DNA of 64,000 bases from Mucilaginibacter corticis (GCF_007558865.1 NZ_VLPK01000005.1:124001-188000), one strand, 5' to 3'. Shown: positions 31,941 to 41,847, counted from the first letter of the stretch. Translations and numbers: made by a program. Notes: generated from the sequence alone by a model not told the origin.

Positions 31941-34900
31941 ATGCAGCTTACACAGTTAGAAATCAAAGGGTTTAAAAGCTTTGGCGATAAGATCACCATT
32001 AATTTTAATGAGGGTGTTACCGCTATTGTGGGGCCTAATGGCTGCGGAAAATCAAATGTTGTTGATGCAATACGCTGGGTATTAGGCGAACAAAGTACCC
32101 GGATGCTCCGCTCGGAGAAAATGGATAACGTGATCTTTAACGGGTCAAAAAGTCGTAAGCCTGCCAATCTTGCCGAAGTTTCATTAACTTTTGATAATAC
32201 TAAAAACATACTTCCTACCGATTATTCGCAGGTAACGCTTACCCGTAAGCTATATCGCAGCGGCGATAGCGAATACCGGTTAAATGATGTGCAATGCCGT
32301 TTAAAGGATATTACGGACCTTTTCCTGGATACGGGCATAGGTTCTGATTCGTATGCTATCATTGAGCTCAGAATGATCGAAGAGATCATATCAAACAAAG
32401 AAGGGTCGCGACGCAACCTGTTTGAAGAAGCATCGGGTATCTCAAAGTATAAACTACGCAAAAAACAGACATTCAATAAGCTAAAAGAAACCGAAGCCGA
32501 CCTTGAACGCGTAGAAGACCTACTTTTCGAGATCCAGAAAAACCTGAAGATGCTTGAGAATCAGGCAAAAAAAACAGAACGCTATTATCGCATAAAAGAA
32601 GAATATAAAGTACTTAGCATTAAGCTGGCGTCCTTTAAAATTGCAGCTTTTGGTAATTCGTTAAACACCATTGAGCAGCAGGAGCTTAAACAACGCGAAG
32701 AAAAGACAGGTGTAATAACCCAATTAGATACGCTGGAAGCCGCGTTACAGCAGGAAAAACTGGATAGCCTGACTAAAGAAAAAAACCTGTCGGTTCAGCA
32801 GAAAGCTACTAATGAGTTTGTCAGTAAAATACGCGCATACGAAAGCGAGAAGAAAATAAAGAATGAGCAGTTAAAATTTCAGCAGGATAAAGAGACCCGG
32901 TTAAGCGAAGAATTAGAACGTGATAGGAACCAGTTAAACCATGTGCTTTATAATGTTAAACGCCTTAACGAAGAAAAAGCACAGGAAGAAGAAAATCTGC
33001 AAACTATAGCCGCTAAAGTTGCCGACCTGAAACTTACCGTTGATGAATTGCGCCTGCAGCAATCAAGCGCACGTAACCAGTTGAATGAATTGGTTACTGC
33101 AAATAACAATTTACAAAACCAGGCCTACAAAGCGGAAAAAGACATTGATATCCTGCAGATACAGGAACAAGCCCTTGAACAGGAAAGCCAGCGCAATATG
33201 GAAGACGCTACCAATAAAAAGGTAGAGCTTTCACATTTTAACGAAGTGGTTGCGGGCTTACAAAACAAAACAGAAAATTTAGAGAAAGAATACCAACTTG
33301 AGCTTAAGCAAGAGAAGGACCTGCAAGACCAGATAGGCACCTTGGAAACTGAAACTGAAACCGTTAAGGAAACCATAATTACAGAAAGCCGTAAGCTTGA
33401 TGCCAAACAAAACGAATACAACCTTACCAAAAGTTTAGTTGATAATCTTGAGGGTTTCCCGGAGTCGATCCGTTTCCTGAAAAACAATAACGAGTGGGCA
33501 AAAAACGCTCCCCTGTTTAGTGATGTTCTCTTTTGTCGCGAACAGTACCGGGTGGCTATAGAGAATTACCTGGAGCCTTTAATGAATCATTACGTAGTTG
33601 ATACTTATAATGAGGCAGTAAAAGCTATCAATTTGCTAAGTAATTCATCTCGAGGCAGGGCACAGTTTTTTATTCTGAGTAATTACACGGAAGAAACGGC
33701 GCTCAATTTCAGGGACGATATGAGTAATTCACGCATCCCGGCTTTAAATGTAGTTGAGGTTGATAAGAAATACCAGCCACTGGTAAATTACTTACTAAAA
33801 AACGTTTACCTGGTAAATGATGAAGCTGAATTAAATACAGCCGGATTAACAGAAGGCCTGGTAGTGATCGCGCAAAGTGGTAAGTTCAATAAATCAAAGT
33901 ATACTATGGCCGGCGGTTCGGTAGGTTTATTTGAGGGGAAAAGAATCGGCCGCGCTAAAAACCTGGAGAACCTGGCCAAAGAGATAAAGAAACTTGAGGT
34001 AGAATTATTTGAGTTTAAAACCCGCTCTAACGAATTACAGACGAGGTCTGCATCCCTAAAAGCTGCCGGAAAAGCGCAGGATTTGGTTCAAAAACAAGCA
34101 GAATTAAATCGCTTAAATACCGAACTGATAACCGTTAAAACCCGGCAGGAACAGTATGAAACTTTTATTGAGAATAGCCTTAACCGTAAAGATGATATTG
34201 CTCAAAAAATAGCGGGTATAAAGGAAGAAATTACCCGTTTGCAGCCCTTGCTAATCGAACTGAAAGCGGGCAAAGAAACTCAAAATGCGCTGCTTGCCGA
34301 TAAACAAGCCGAGTTTAATGAGCTGAACGAAATGGTGTCGGTACAGTCTAATACGTACAACCAGGAAAATATCCGTTTCCATCAACAGCAAAATAAGGTA
34401 TCCGGCTTAAATAAAGATCTCGACTATCGGTTTACACAGCAGGAAAGCCTTGAGGGTCGAATAAAGCAAAATAGCGGGGAGCTTGAAAAAGTAAAATTGG
34501 CTATACAGGAAAACCTGCAATTGTCAGACACTTCGGACGATAGCCTGCTTGAAATGTACAGCCAAAAAGAAGAGCTTGAAAAAGCTACGCAGGAGGCCGA
34601 ACAGGAATACTACAAATTACGCGGCAAGATAACTGAAACCGAAGATACTATAGGCGGACTACGCCGTAAAAAAGACCAGGCCGAAGTAATTGAGAATGAA
34701 TTAAAAGACCAACGCAATAACCTGCGGATAGAATTAAATGCATTAAAAGAGCGCTTATCAGTGGAGTTTAATGTAGATATCTATGAGCTACCTGAAAATG
34801 AAACAACCGCCAATGAAAACGAGCAGGAATTGCGCGAAAAAACAGATAAATTAAAGAAACAACTGGATGAGTTTGGTGCCATTAACCCAATGGCTGTCGA

Positions 34901-35480
34901 AGCTTACAAGGAAATGAACGAACGCTATGAATTTATCCAGACGCAGAAGAAAGACCTGGGCGAGGCTAAAGCTTCATTAATGGCGACCATACAAGAGATA
35001 GATGATACCGCGAAAGAAAAATTCATGATGGCATTTACCCTTGTCCGTGAAAATTTTATCAAGGTGTTCCGCTCGTTGTTTAATGAAGAAGATTCCTGCG
35101 ACCTGATCCTGAGCGATCCGCAGCGGCCGTTAGAATCAGAGATAGATATTATGGCTAAGCCGAAAGGTAAACGACCGTTATCCATCAACCAGCTTTCGGG
35201 CGGTGAAAAAACGCTGACAGCAACTGCTATCCTGTTCTCTCTTTACCTGTTAAAACCCGCCCCTTTCTGTATTTTTGACGAGGTGGACGCACCGCTTGAT
35301 GATACCAATATTGATAAGTTCAACAATATCATCCGTAAATTCTCACAAGATTCACAGTTTATCATCGTATCCCATAATAAAAGAACCATTGCCAGCACCG
35401 ACGTAATTTACGGTGTAACAATGGTTGAGCAGGGAATATCACGTGTTGTCCCGGTTGATTTAAGAGAATTGGCAGATTAG
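31941..35480 (+). CDS. smc: Chromosome segregation protein SMC
   Basis: A 1179-residue SMC ATPase that compacts and segregates chromosomes with ScpAB. The N-terminal Walker A is GPNGCGKS (residues 31-38), within the highly conserved IKGFKSFGDKITI / DAIRWVLGEQS region. Long coiled coils at about 170-500 and 670-1010 flank a hinge around 515-640 (AGGSVGLFEG marks its end). The C-terminal head has the signature LSGGEKTLTATAILFSLY and Walker B PFCIFDEVDAPLDD. Its TAG stop codon is the end of an inverted repeat shared with the convergent gene. Confidence 0.96.
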   Translation: MQLTQLEIKGFKSFGDKITINFNEGVTAIVGPNGCGKSNVVDAIRWVLGEQSTRMLRSEKMDNVIFNGSKSRKPANLAEVSLTFDNTKNILPTDYSQVTLTRKLYRSGDSEYRLNDVQCRLKDITDLFLDTGIGSDSYAIIELRMIEEIISNKEGSRRNLFEEASGISKYKLRKKQTFNKLKETEADLERVEDLLFEIQKNLKMLENQAKKTERYYRIKEEYKVLSIKLASFKIAAFGNSLNTIEQQELKQREEKTGVITQLDTLEAALQQEKLDSLTKEKNLSVQQKATNEFVSKIRAYESEKKIKNEQLKFQQDKETRLSEELERDRNQLNHVLYNVKRLNEEKAQEEENLQTIAAKVADLKLTVDELRLQQSSARNQLNELVTANNNLQNQAYKAEKDIDILQIQEQALEQESQRNMEDATNKKVELSHFNEVVAGLQNKTENLEKEYQLELKQEKDLQDQIGTLETETETVKETIITESRKLDAKQNEYNLTKSLVDNLEGFPESIRFLKNNNEWAKNAPLFSDVLFCREQYRVAIENYLEPLMNHYVVDTYNEAVKAINLLSNSSRGRAQFFILSNYTEETALNFRDDMSNSRIPALNVVEVDKKYQPLVNYLLKNVYLVNDEAELNTAGLTEGLVVIAQSGKFNKSKYTMAGGSVGLFEGKRIGRAKNLENLAKEIKKLEVELFEFKTRSNELQTRSASLKAAGKAQDLVQKQAELNRLNTELITVKTRQEQYETFIENSLNRKDDIAQKIAGIKEEITRLQPLLIELKAGKETQNALLADKQAEFNELNEMVSVQSNTYNQENIRFHQQQNKVSGLNKDLDYRFTQQESLEGRIKQNSGELEKVKLAIQENLQLSDTSDDSLLEMYSQKEELEKATQEAEQEYYKLRGKITETEDTIGGLRRKKDQAEVIENELKDQRNNLRIELNALKERLSVEFNVDIYELPENETTANENEQELREKTDKLKKQLDEFGAINPMAVEAYKEMNERYEFIQTQKKDLGEAKASLMATIQEIDDTAKEKFMMAFTLVRENFIKVFRSLFNEEDSCDLILSDPQRPLESEIDIMAKPKGKRPLSINQLSGGEKTLTATAILFSLYLLKPAPFCIFDEVDAPLDDTNIDKFNNIIRKFSQDSQFIIVSHNKRTIASTDVIYGVTMVEQGISRVVPVDLRELAD

Positions 35481-35557
35481 ATGTGCAGATGCGGGGATAT
35501 GCAGATGACTTTTCAATCTTTATCTGCACATCCGCATATTACATATCTGCACATCTA
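35478..35557. repeat. 80-bp inverted repeat that supplies both stop codons
   Basis: The ends are perfect 13-bp inverted copies, TAGATGTGCAGAT (35478-35490) and ATCTGCACATCTA (35545-35557). Further inward-facing parts are imperfect (GCAGATG...CATCCGC). The outermost TAG on each side is the stop codon of smc and of the convergent S41 protease gene respectively. Confidence 0.85.
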
Positions 35558-37096
35558 TTTAAGCTTCAGCTTTTTATTAAATACCATTCCGCTAAATTTA
35601 TTCCTGTTTAGCTCGATAGCCGCAGCGTTTGACTGCTCAATCGAGAACGTTTTTTGTTTGGTTGATAAACTTTGGATCCTTTGCGATGGTAAAGCATAAG
35701 TTCCCAGTTTTACGTAATGTATTGCATGGCTTAACAAGGTTTCGGTAGTATCGCCAAAATCCTTGGTTGGATCGTCGTAATCGTTTACACCGGGATAATC
35801 TGCCGTACCCGGTGCCATCCCGGTATAGTAACCGCCTTGACTTGCTGAATTTTGTGTTTCAAATTCAGGAATATACATTTCATATTTATTAATATCTATA
35901 TCAAAAAAACCAACCGGTTTGCCATAGCTGGTGGTACCTATCAATTGTACGTCTAAATGCGGGCGCAAATTATTTATAGTCAATTCACTTGCAGATGCTG
36001 TTGATCCGGTTACGATAAAGAAGACACGGGTTATAGCTAATGATCCTTTTTTGGTGAAAGGCACTGTGTTACCTGCAACAGTATAATCAAACTGGCCATA
36101 GTTGTAAAGCTTTTTGGTGTCAGGGTCTAATCTTACCTGGTTGTAAAGCAGCTTTTGTTTACCGGCCACTAACAGATCATTAAAGTGATAGGTGTACATG
36201 GTAGTATTATTTTTAGCAACCGGAACTATAAGATTGTCTATATATTCTGCAGTTGATACAAAACCGCCGCCATTGTACCGTAAATCAACAACAAGATCTG
36301 TGATCCCCTGCGATTGGAAATAATTAAATGCTGCGTCCAGTTTAGGATCTGCATTGTCGTCAGATGTAAATGAATTAAAAACGATATATCCTATTTTTTT
36401 GCCATTACCTGCATCAACTGTTTTATAGGTTAATACCGGGTTTATACTATAACTGGCGGCGTTTAGCGTTACGGTTACGGGAGTTAGGTCAGTATCACTT
36501 CTTTTCAGCACCAGGGATATAGTAGTACCGTTTGCCCATGCGTTAATAACAAATTGCGTATTTGTACCGTTGGGGCCGTCATAAGTTATATTTGAATTCC
36601 CATTTATGGACAATATTCTATAACCGCGTTTTACGCCGGCCAAATCAGCGGGCGAACCCGGATATACATATTTAATACGAAGATCATTGGCATCATTAAA
36701 CAGTGGTGCAAACCCAAAATCCTTGTTAGTACCATTCAGTTCTGTCGAAACCTCGCCCTGATCGATGAATGAATACTTTGCCTCGCCGGCTGATGGAGCA
36801 TAATACTCGTAGGGCTTACCTGTTGCTGGGTTAATTTTGTATTGAGATATTGCATTTACTTCTTTTGTCAAGGCAGTTAAATCGTCGGTACCGGTAAATG
36901 ATCGTGGGTTAAAAGCATCATATGTTGGCAGGCCATCATACCAATAATAAGCTTCTTTAGCATATAAGAAAACAGAATCCCTTATCAGATCCAATGTAGA
37001 GCCACTTTTTGGAGGAGTATCAACATTTTTTTTATCTTTTTTACAAGATGCTAAACAAGCAACACCAAGCAAAGCCACCAATATTGTTTTTTTCAT
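35555..37096 (-). CDS. S41 family peptidase, lipoprotein (C-terminal processing protease-like)
   Basis: A 513-residue lipoprotein from ATG 37096: signal peptide with lipobox LASC, so it is anchored at the cell envelope. An ATG seven codons upstream (37117) is also possible. After a DUF-like N-terminal region comes a PDZ-like domain (FAPLFNDANDLRIKYVYPGS, DLAGVKRGYRILSING), then the S41 core. The core has YIVFNSFTSDD, LVVDLRYNGGG and the nucleophile Ser in FIVTGSTASASEL; the Lys follows in TTSYGKPVG. It resembles carboxyl-terminal processing proteases that cleave or sense misfolded envelope proteins. Confidence 0.9.
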   Translation of the reverse strand: MKKTILVALLGVACLASCKKDKKNVDTPPKSGSTLDLIRDSVFLYAKEAYYWYDGLPTYDAFNPRSFTGTDDLTALTKEVNAISQYKINPATGKPYEYYAPSAGEAKYSFIDQGEVSTELNGTNKDFGFAPLFNDANDLRIKYVYPGSPADLAGVKRGYRILSINGNSNITYDGPNGTNTQFVINAWANGTTISLVLKRSDTDLTPVTVTLNAASYSINPVLTYKTVDAGNGKKIGYIVFNSFTSDDNADPKLDAAFNYFQSQGITDLVVDLRYNGGGFVSTAEYIDNLIVPVAKNNTTMYTYHFNDLLVAGKQKLLYNQVRLDPDTKKLYNYGQFDYTVAGNTVPFTKKGSLAITRVFFIVTGSTASASELTINNLRPHLDVQLIGTTSYGKPVGFFDIDINKYEMYIPEFETQNSASQGGYYTGMAPGTADYPGVNDYDDPTKDFGDTTETLLSHAIHYVKLGTYALPSQRIQSLSTKQKTFSIEQSNAAAIELNRNKFSGMVFNKKLKLK

Positions 37097-37152
37097 ATTA
37101 TTCGATGTATTTTTCATTAACGAAACAAACTGTAATTATTTTACAATCAACA

Positions 37153-37761
37153 CTATAAAAATTTACTAACGTTATAATAATCAACCCCGCAGGCTTCGGC
37201 ACAAAGTTCCATAGCTTCTGATTTGCCGATCAGTATCAGATCCCTTCTGTTCAGATCATGTTCCTTCATTAATAAATGAAGAACATCGGGTTCCGGCATC
37301 GATAAAGTTTCTTCGGCGAAATAGCACGTCAAATAAGCTTCAAGCCCATGCCATTCTGTTTGTTTGATCTTATTTAATTGCAAAGCCGGGTTACCATTGG
37401 CTACAATAAATATTTTCTTACGGTCTACAACAATATCCTGTAACAGATCAAGCACGGCTTGAAAAACCAGTAACTTTAATGGAAGCCTGGCAGTAAGCAT
37501 CAAATGCAGAAAATTGACGCGATACTTCTCATCAATGGCAAACTTTTCTTTTAATTTATCAAACACCTTTTCGGGTCCTTCTGTATGATAAGTATTAACC
37601 ATTAAATCGGTCATCACCTTAGCATCAAACAACTCGGTATATTCTAATAAGCTGGCAAACAGATAATATACCTGAAAAAGGTAATCTTTTTCGGGATAGA
37701 TAACATCATCCAGCTCAAATACAAAGGCGGTTTTATTTCTGTCCAGGTCACTATATTTCAT
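37153..37761 (-). CDS. Degenerate HAD-superfamily protein (probable pseudoenzyme)
   Basis: A 202-residue HAD-like fold. The motif I region reads FVFELDDVIYPE, where active enzymes have FDLDDTLYPE: the nucleophilic Asp is Glu16 and Thr is Val20. Motif II is IVANGN (Thr/Ser lost). The motif III Lys of KPDP is replaced by MPEPD, and motif IV GD is GKSEAM. With all four catalytic motifs changed, phosphatase activity is unlikely; a binding or regulatory role is inferred. It overlaps the preceding gene by 11 bases and is the last gene of the lolD operon. Confidence 0.75.
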   Translation of the reverse strand: MKYSDLDRNKTAFVFELDDVIYPEKDYLFQVYYLFASLLEYTELFDAKVMTDLMVNTYHTEGPEKVFDKLKEKFAIDEKYRVNFLHLMLTARLPLKLLVFQAVLDLLQDIVVDRKKIFIVANGNPALQLNKIKQTEWHGLEAYLTCYFAEETLSMPEPDVLHLLMKEHDLNRRDLILIGKSEAMELCAEACGVDYYNVSKFL

Positions 37762-38056
37762 CGCCCGATCGTATATCTATATTATATTCTGTAAACAATT
37801 GTTTTGATTCCATTAAAAGCACTGCTTCTATATTATCCAGTACGTAAATAACATCAATAGCGTTGTCAAGGCTTAGTGTAAGCATTTCATGCGCATATGC
37901 TATCGAATTAGGATCAGGCAATTTCAGCATTTTGCCTGCAGATAACATAAAACCGGGCAACTCATGATAATCTCCTAAAATGACATTGTCAACTGTCAGC
38001 CTGCTTTTTAAACGGTGCGCCTGTGCAGATACAGCCGAAGTAATTAATACATTCAT
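37751..38056 (-). CDS. Stand-alone pre-ATP-grasp-like small protein
   Basis: The 101-residue protein from ATG 38056 resembles only the N-terminal domain of ATP-grasp proteins of the carbamoyl-phosphate-synthase type: MNVLITSAVSAQ, then VILGDYHELP, a KMLKLPDP strand, HEMLTLSLDNAIDVIYVLDNIEAVLLMESKQLFTE split across the second half. The ATP-grasp domains that would normally follow are missing. In related clusters an ATP-grasp protein is paired or fused with a HAD phosphatase; here the core is gone and the HAD partner is degenerate. It starts right at the lolD stop. Confidence 0.6.
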   Translation of the reverse strand: MNVLITSAVSAQAHRLKSRLTVDNVILGDYHELPGFMLSAGKMLKLPDPNSIAYAHEMLTLSLDNAIDVIYVLDNIEAVLLMESKQLFTEYNIDIRSGDEI

Positions 38057-38057
38057 G

Positions 38058-38711
38058 TTATTGAACAATTAAACCGTCAACCATTAAGATCTTTCTATCT
38101 GATATGTCTGCCAGGTCTTTATTATGAGTAACAATCACAAATGTCTGGTTAAACTCATTACGCAGTTTAATGAAAAGCTCATGCAGATCACGCGCATTGG
38201 TAGAATCAAGGTTCCCGGATGGTTCATCTGCGAAGATTAGCGCAGGGTTATTTATCAGCGCCCTTGCAACTGCTACTCTTTGTTGCTCGCCACCTGATAA
38301 GGTATTTGGCTTATGATGAAGCCTGTGGCCTAGTCCCAGCAATTCTAAAAGTTCAGTAGCCCGCTTTTCTGCTTCAGCTCGTGAAGTACCTGCTATAAAC
38401 GCGGGGATACATACATTTTCAAGCGCGTCGAACTCAGCCAGTAAATGATGAAATTGAAATATGAATCCTATTTCCCTGTTACGGAAACTGCTCAGGCTTT
38501 TATTGCTTAACTTATTTAATTCTACATTGTTAATAAAAAGCTGGCCGGAGTCGGGCTTATCTAACGTACCCAGTATATTAAGCAGCGTACTTTTGCCCGC
38601 GCCTGACGCGCCAACTATTGTTACAATTTCTCCTTTTTCAACTTCAAAGTCAACCCCTTTTAAAATTTGAAGCTGTCCGTATGATTTATTAATAGCTGTT
38701 GCTTTAAGCAT
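38058..38711 (-). CDS. lolD: ABC transporter ATP-binding protein, LolD-like
   Basis: The 217-residue ATPase of a MacB/LolCDE-type transporter, which in the Lol system releases lipoproteins from the inner membrane. Walker A is GASGAGKST (residues 34-42), the Q-loop is IGFIFQFHHLLAEFDALENV, the signature is LSGGEQQRVAVARAL, and Walker B is LIFADEPSGNLD. The FQFHxLLxEFxxxENV run is LolD-like. The permease is not adjacent. It leads a short operon with the pre-ATP-grasp and HAD-like genes. Confidence 0.88.
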   Translation of the reverse strand: MLKATAINKSYGQLQILKGVDFEVEKGEIVTIVGASGAGKSTLLNILGTLDKPDSGQLFINNVELNKLSNKSLSSFRNREIGFIFQFHHLLAEFDALENVCIPAFIAGTSRAEAEKRATELLELLGLGHRLHHKPNTLSGGEQQRVAVARALINNPALIFADEPSGNLDSTNARDLHELFIKLRNEFNQTFVIVTHNKDLADISDRKILMVDGLIVQ

Positions 38712-38936
38712 GCGGTAAAAATAGTAATTAGAGATTACAGATCAGTGATCAGTTGTTGAATTTCACAGAAATGATAAACCTATTTCGCAAATTTTTGTTT
38801 GATTTTGGTTGATGCTTCGTGCTATACGGTTAACTCATCATATCAAAGTAAAACTAATCATCAATCTCATATTACTAAACACTAACTTTCAAAACAAAAT
38901 CTGTAGATTTACCGCAAATACTTCGAAAAAGCACAT

Positions 38937-40127
38937 ATGAATATTCACGAATACCAGGGAAAACAAATATTAAAAAGTTTTGGTGTTAGGGTACAGGAAG
39001 GCATTGTTGCCGATACGCCTGAACAAGCTGTTGAAGCTGCTAAAAAACTAAAAGAAGACTACGATTCGAGTTGGGTAGTAGTTAAAGCACAAATACATGC
39101 AGGTGGCCGCGGTAAAGGCGGCGGCGTAAAGTTGGCTAAAAACTTAGATGAGGTTAAACAAAAAGCAACCGATATTTTAGGTATGCAATTAATTACCCCA
39201 CAAACCGGCCCCGAAGGTAAATTGGTACGTAAAGTTTTGGTTGCCCAAGATGTTTATTACCCGGGCGAGAGTGAAACCAAAGAATTTTATATCAGCGTAT
39301 TGCTTGATCGTGGTAAAGGACGTAACATCATTATGTACTCTACCGAAGGTGGTATGGATATAGAAGAAGTTGCCGAGCATACGCCGCATTTGATATTTAA
39401 AGAAGAGATCGATCCTAAGGTTGGCCTGCAAGGTTTCCAAACCCGCAAGATTGCTTTTAACTTAGGTTTATCAGGCGAGGCATTTAAAGACATGACCAAG
39501 TTTATCGCTGCATTATATAAAGCTTATGATGCTACGGATTCTTCAATGTTTGAAATCAACCCGGTATTAAAAACATCTGACAACAAAATTTTAGCGGTTG
39601 ATGCTAAGGTAAATTTAGATGATAACGCTTTATATCGCCATGCTGATTATGCCGCTATGCGCGATACTAACGAAGAAGATCCTACCGAAGTTGAGGCAGG
39701 TAAATCAAACCTTAACTATGTAAAACTTGATGGTAACGTTGGTTGTATGGTTAACGGCGCAGGTTTGGCTATGGCTACCATGGATATTATTAAATTAGCC
39801 GGTGGCGAGCCTGCTAACTTTTTGGATGTTGGCGGTACTGCTAATGCGCAAACTGTTAAAGCCGGTTTCAACATTATCCTGAGCGATCCAAATGTTAAAG
39901 CCATATTGATCAACATTTTTGGTGGTATAGTACGTTGCGACCGTGTAGCGCAAGGTGTTATTGACGCATACAAAGAGATTGGCAATATACCAGTACCCAT
40001 CATTGTACGCTTGCAGGGAACCAATGCTAAGGAAGCAAAAGACTTAATAGATAACTCCGGTTTAAAAGTTTACTCGGCTATTTTATTAAAAGAAGCTGCC
40101 GAAATTGTTAAGCAGGTTTTAGCTTAA
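38937..40127 (+). CDS. sucC: Succinyl-CoA synthetase beta subunit
   Basis: A citric-acid-cycle enzyme forming ATP or GTP from succinyl-CoA. The 396 residues start with MNIHEYQGKQILKSFGV, an ATP-grasp N-lobe, followed by QIHAGGRGKGGGVKLA. The CoA/phosphate loop GCMVNGAGLAMATMD and LDVGGTANA, INIFGGIVRCD and PVPIIVRLQGTN complete the signature. It is a single-gene unit with its own terminator; the alpha subunit (sucD) is not in this window. Confidence 0.95.
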   Translation: MNIHEYQGKQILKSFGVRVQEGIVADTPEQAVEAAKKLKEDYDSSWVVVKAQIHAGGRGKGGGVKLAKNLDEVKQKATDILGMQLITPQTGPEGKLVRKVLVAQDVYYPGESETKEFYISVLLDRGKGRNIIMYSTEGGMDIEEVAEHTPHLIFKEEIDPKVGLQGFQTRKIAFNLGLSGEAFKDMTKFIAALYKAYDATDSSMFEINPVLKTSDNKILAVDAKVNLDDNALYRHADYAAMRDTNEEDPTEVEAGKSNLNYVKLDGNVGCMVNGAGLAMATMDIIKLAGGEPANFLDVGGTANAQTVKAGFNIILSDPNVKAILINIFGGIVRCDRVAQGVIDAYKEIGNIPVPIIVRLQGTNAKEAKDLIDNSGLKVYSAILLKEAAEIVKQVLA

Positions 40128-40152
40128 TTATTATTACGTAAGACATAAATAT

Positions 40153-40183
40153 AAAAGGGAGAGCAATTAGCTCTCCCTTTTTG
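40153..40183 (+). terminator. Intrinsic terminator after sucC
   Basis: A perfect stem AAAAGGGAGAGC / GCTCTCCCTTTT with loop AATTA and a T-run. It may also serve the convergent GltS-like gene. Confidence 0.92.
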
Positions 40184-40194
40184 TTGTTATCTAA

Positions 40195-41847
40195 CTATGA
40201 GTTTGATTCGGCGGAATAAGCGCTGGCTTCTGTGGCATTTACCTGGCTTATCTTGGTATAGTCTGGTACAAAACTTTCTGCACTGCTTATAGCCATATCC
40301 ATTTCAAATATTAAAGGGTAAGGTGTATTCAGCAAACTGCCTTTAGGAACGTAAGGAAACAACTCGGCATAGGTTTGGATCTGACTATGGCTTATTCGCC
40401 GGTAAATAAACATACGGTGAATATCATTAGGATGCTGCAGGCCGGCTGCCCCTATCATTTGTATAGCGCTGCTTACCGTTTGTTTCTGAAAGTTGGCTAC
40501 ACGCGTTTTTTTATCATCAACAACTAACCCTTTCATTAATGTTTTATCCTGTGTGGCCACGCCTGTAGGGCATCTATTGGTATTACATTCCAGTGCCTGT
40601 ATACATCCCAGCGCGAACATCATCCCGCGGGCACTATTACACATATCTGCACCCAGGGCAAAGTTTTTTACCAGGTCAAAACCCGTTGCTACTTTACCCG
40701 ATGCAATTAATTTGATATGCTTTTTAATATCAAATCCCGTTAATGCATCATATACAAAAGCCAGCGCCTCACGTAATGGCATGCCTACCGAGTTTGAGAA
40801 TTCTAACGGCGCTGCACCGGTACCGCCTTCGCCCCCGTCAACGGTAATAAAATCAGGATAGATACCTGTTTTAAGCATTGCTTTGCATATGGCTAAAAAC
40901 TCGCTTTTGTGACCTACGCAAAGTTTAAAGCCAATTGGTTTGCCGCCTGATAGTTCGCGCAGCTTTTTAATAAACTGCATCAATTCGACAGGATTATTAA
41001 AAGCAGTATGATAAGGAGGCGATATCACGTCCTCGCCCATTTCTACCAACCTGATCCTCGAAATTTCAGGCGTAACTTTAGCCGCCGGTAAAATACCGCC
41101 ATGCCCCGGCTTTGCACCTTGCGACAGTTTTATTTCTATCATCTTAACCTGCGGCAATACCGCCCGTTGGGCAAAAGCGTCAAAATCAATAGTGCCGTCT
41201 TTGTGGCGGCAGCTAAAATAGCCGGTACCTATCTGCCAGATAATATCACCGCCCGGCTGCAGGTGATAGTCACTTAAACCACCTTCGCCGGTGTTATGGG
41301 CAAAGCCGCCTATCTTTGCGCCACTATTTAAAGCCAGTATGGCATTTTGGCTCAGCGAGCCAAAGCTCATGGCCGATATATTGAACACACTGGCCTCATA
41401 AGGCAGCTTGCACTCGGGCCCGCCAACCTTTACCCTTGGCGATAAATTAAGTTTACTGTGATCAATTGCAGATATGCTATGGTTTAACCATTCATACCCG
41501 TTTTGATAAACATCCAGCTCGGTACCAAACGGGCGCGTATCATCAACTTTTTTTGCACGCTGATAAATAACACTCCTGTTCATCCGGTTAAACGGCGTTC
41601 CGTCAATATCGCTTTCAATAAAGTACTGGTATATTTTAGGACGAAGATCTTCCATCAAAAAGCGTAATCGGCCAAATACCGGGAAATTACGTTCAATAGT
41701 ATGCCGGGTTTGCAGCAGATCATAAATACCCAGGGCAAATATGGGTACAACTATCACAAACGACCACACCGCCGGCGGCCAGATAAAGGTCCACCCTATG
41801 AGTAAACCTAAGATAATTATAGTGGATGCAATAAATAGTTTTCGCAT
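40195..41847 (-). CDS. FMN-binding glutamate-synthase-family protein, membrane-anchored
   Basis: A 550-residue protein related to the FMN/Fe-S half of glutamate synthase. Two hydrophobic segments near residues 4-23 and 26-45 anchor the N-terminus. The core shows AMSFGSLSQNAILALNSGA, GGLSDYHL, KLSQGAKPGHGGILPAAKV, and DGGEGGTGAAPLEFSNSVG (FMN/substrate loop). The Cys-x5-Cys of ALECNTNRCPTGVATQD could bind an Fe-S cluster as in GltS. No glutaminase domain is present. The precise reaction is unknown. The promoter region upstream is shared with yceI on the other strand. Confidence 0.88.
   Translation of the reverse strand: MRKLFIASTIIILGLLIGWTFIWPPAVWSFVIVVPIFALGIYDLLQTRHTIERNFPVFGRLRFLMEDLRPKIYQYFIESDIDGTPFNRMNRSVIYQRAKKVDDTRPFGTELDVYQNGYEWLNHSISAIDHSKLNLSPRVKVGGPECKLPYEASVFNISAMSFGSLSQNAILALNSGAKIGGFAHNTGEGGLSDYHLQPGGDIIWQIGTGYFSCRHKDGTIDFDAFAQRAVLPQVKMIEIKLSQGAKPGHGGILPAAKVTPEISRIRLVEMGEDVISPPYHTAFNNPVELMQFIKKLRELSGGKPIGFKLCVGHKSEFLAICKAMLKTGIYPDFITVDGGEGGTGAAPLEFSNSVGMPLREALAFVYDALTGFDIKKHIKLIASGKVATGFDLVKNFALGADMCNSARGMMFALGCIQALECNTNRCPTGVATQDKTLMKGLVVDDKKTRVANFQKQTVSSAIQMIGAAGLQHPNDIHRMFIYRRISHSQIQTYAELFPYVPKGSLLNTPYPLIFEMDMAISSAESFVPDYTKISQVNATEASAYSAESNS

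Noticed and set aside
35481..35699. 72-codon ORF after smc
   Set aside because: It lies within the inverted repeat and antisense to the protease gene end; shadow frame.
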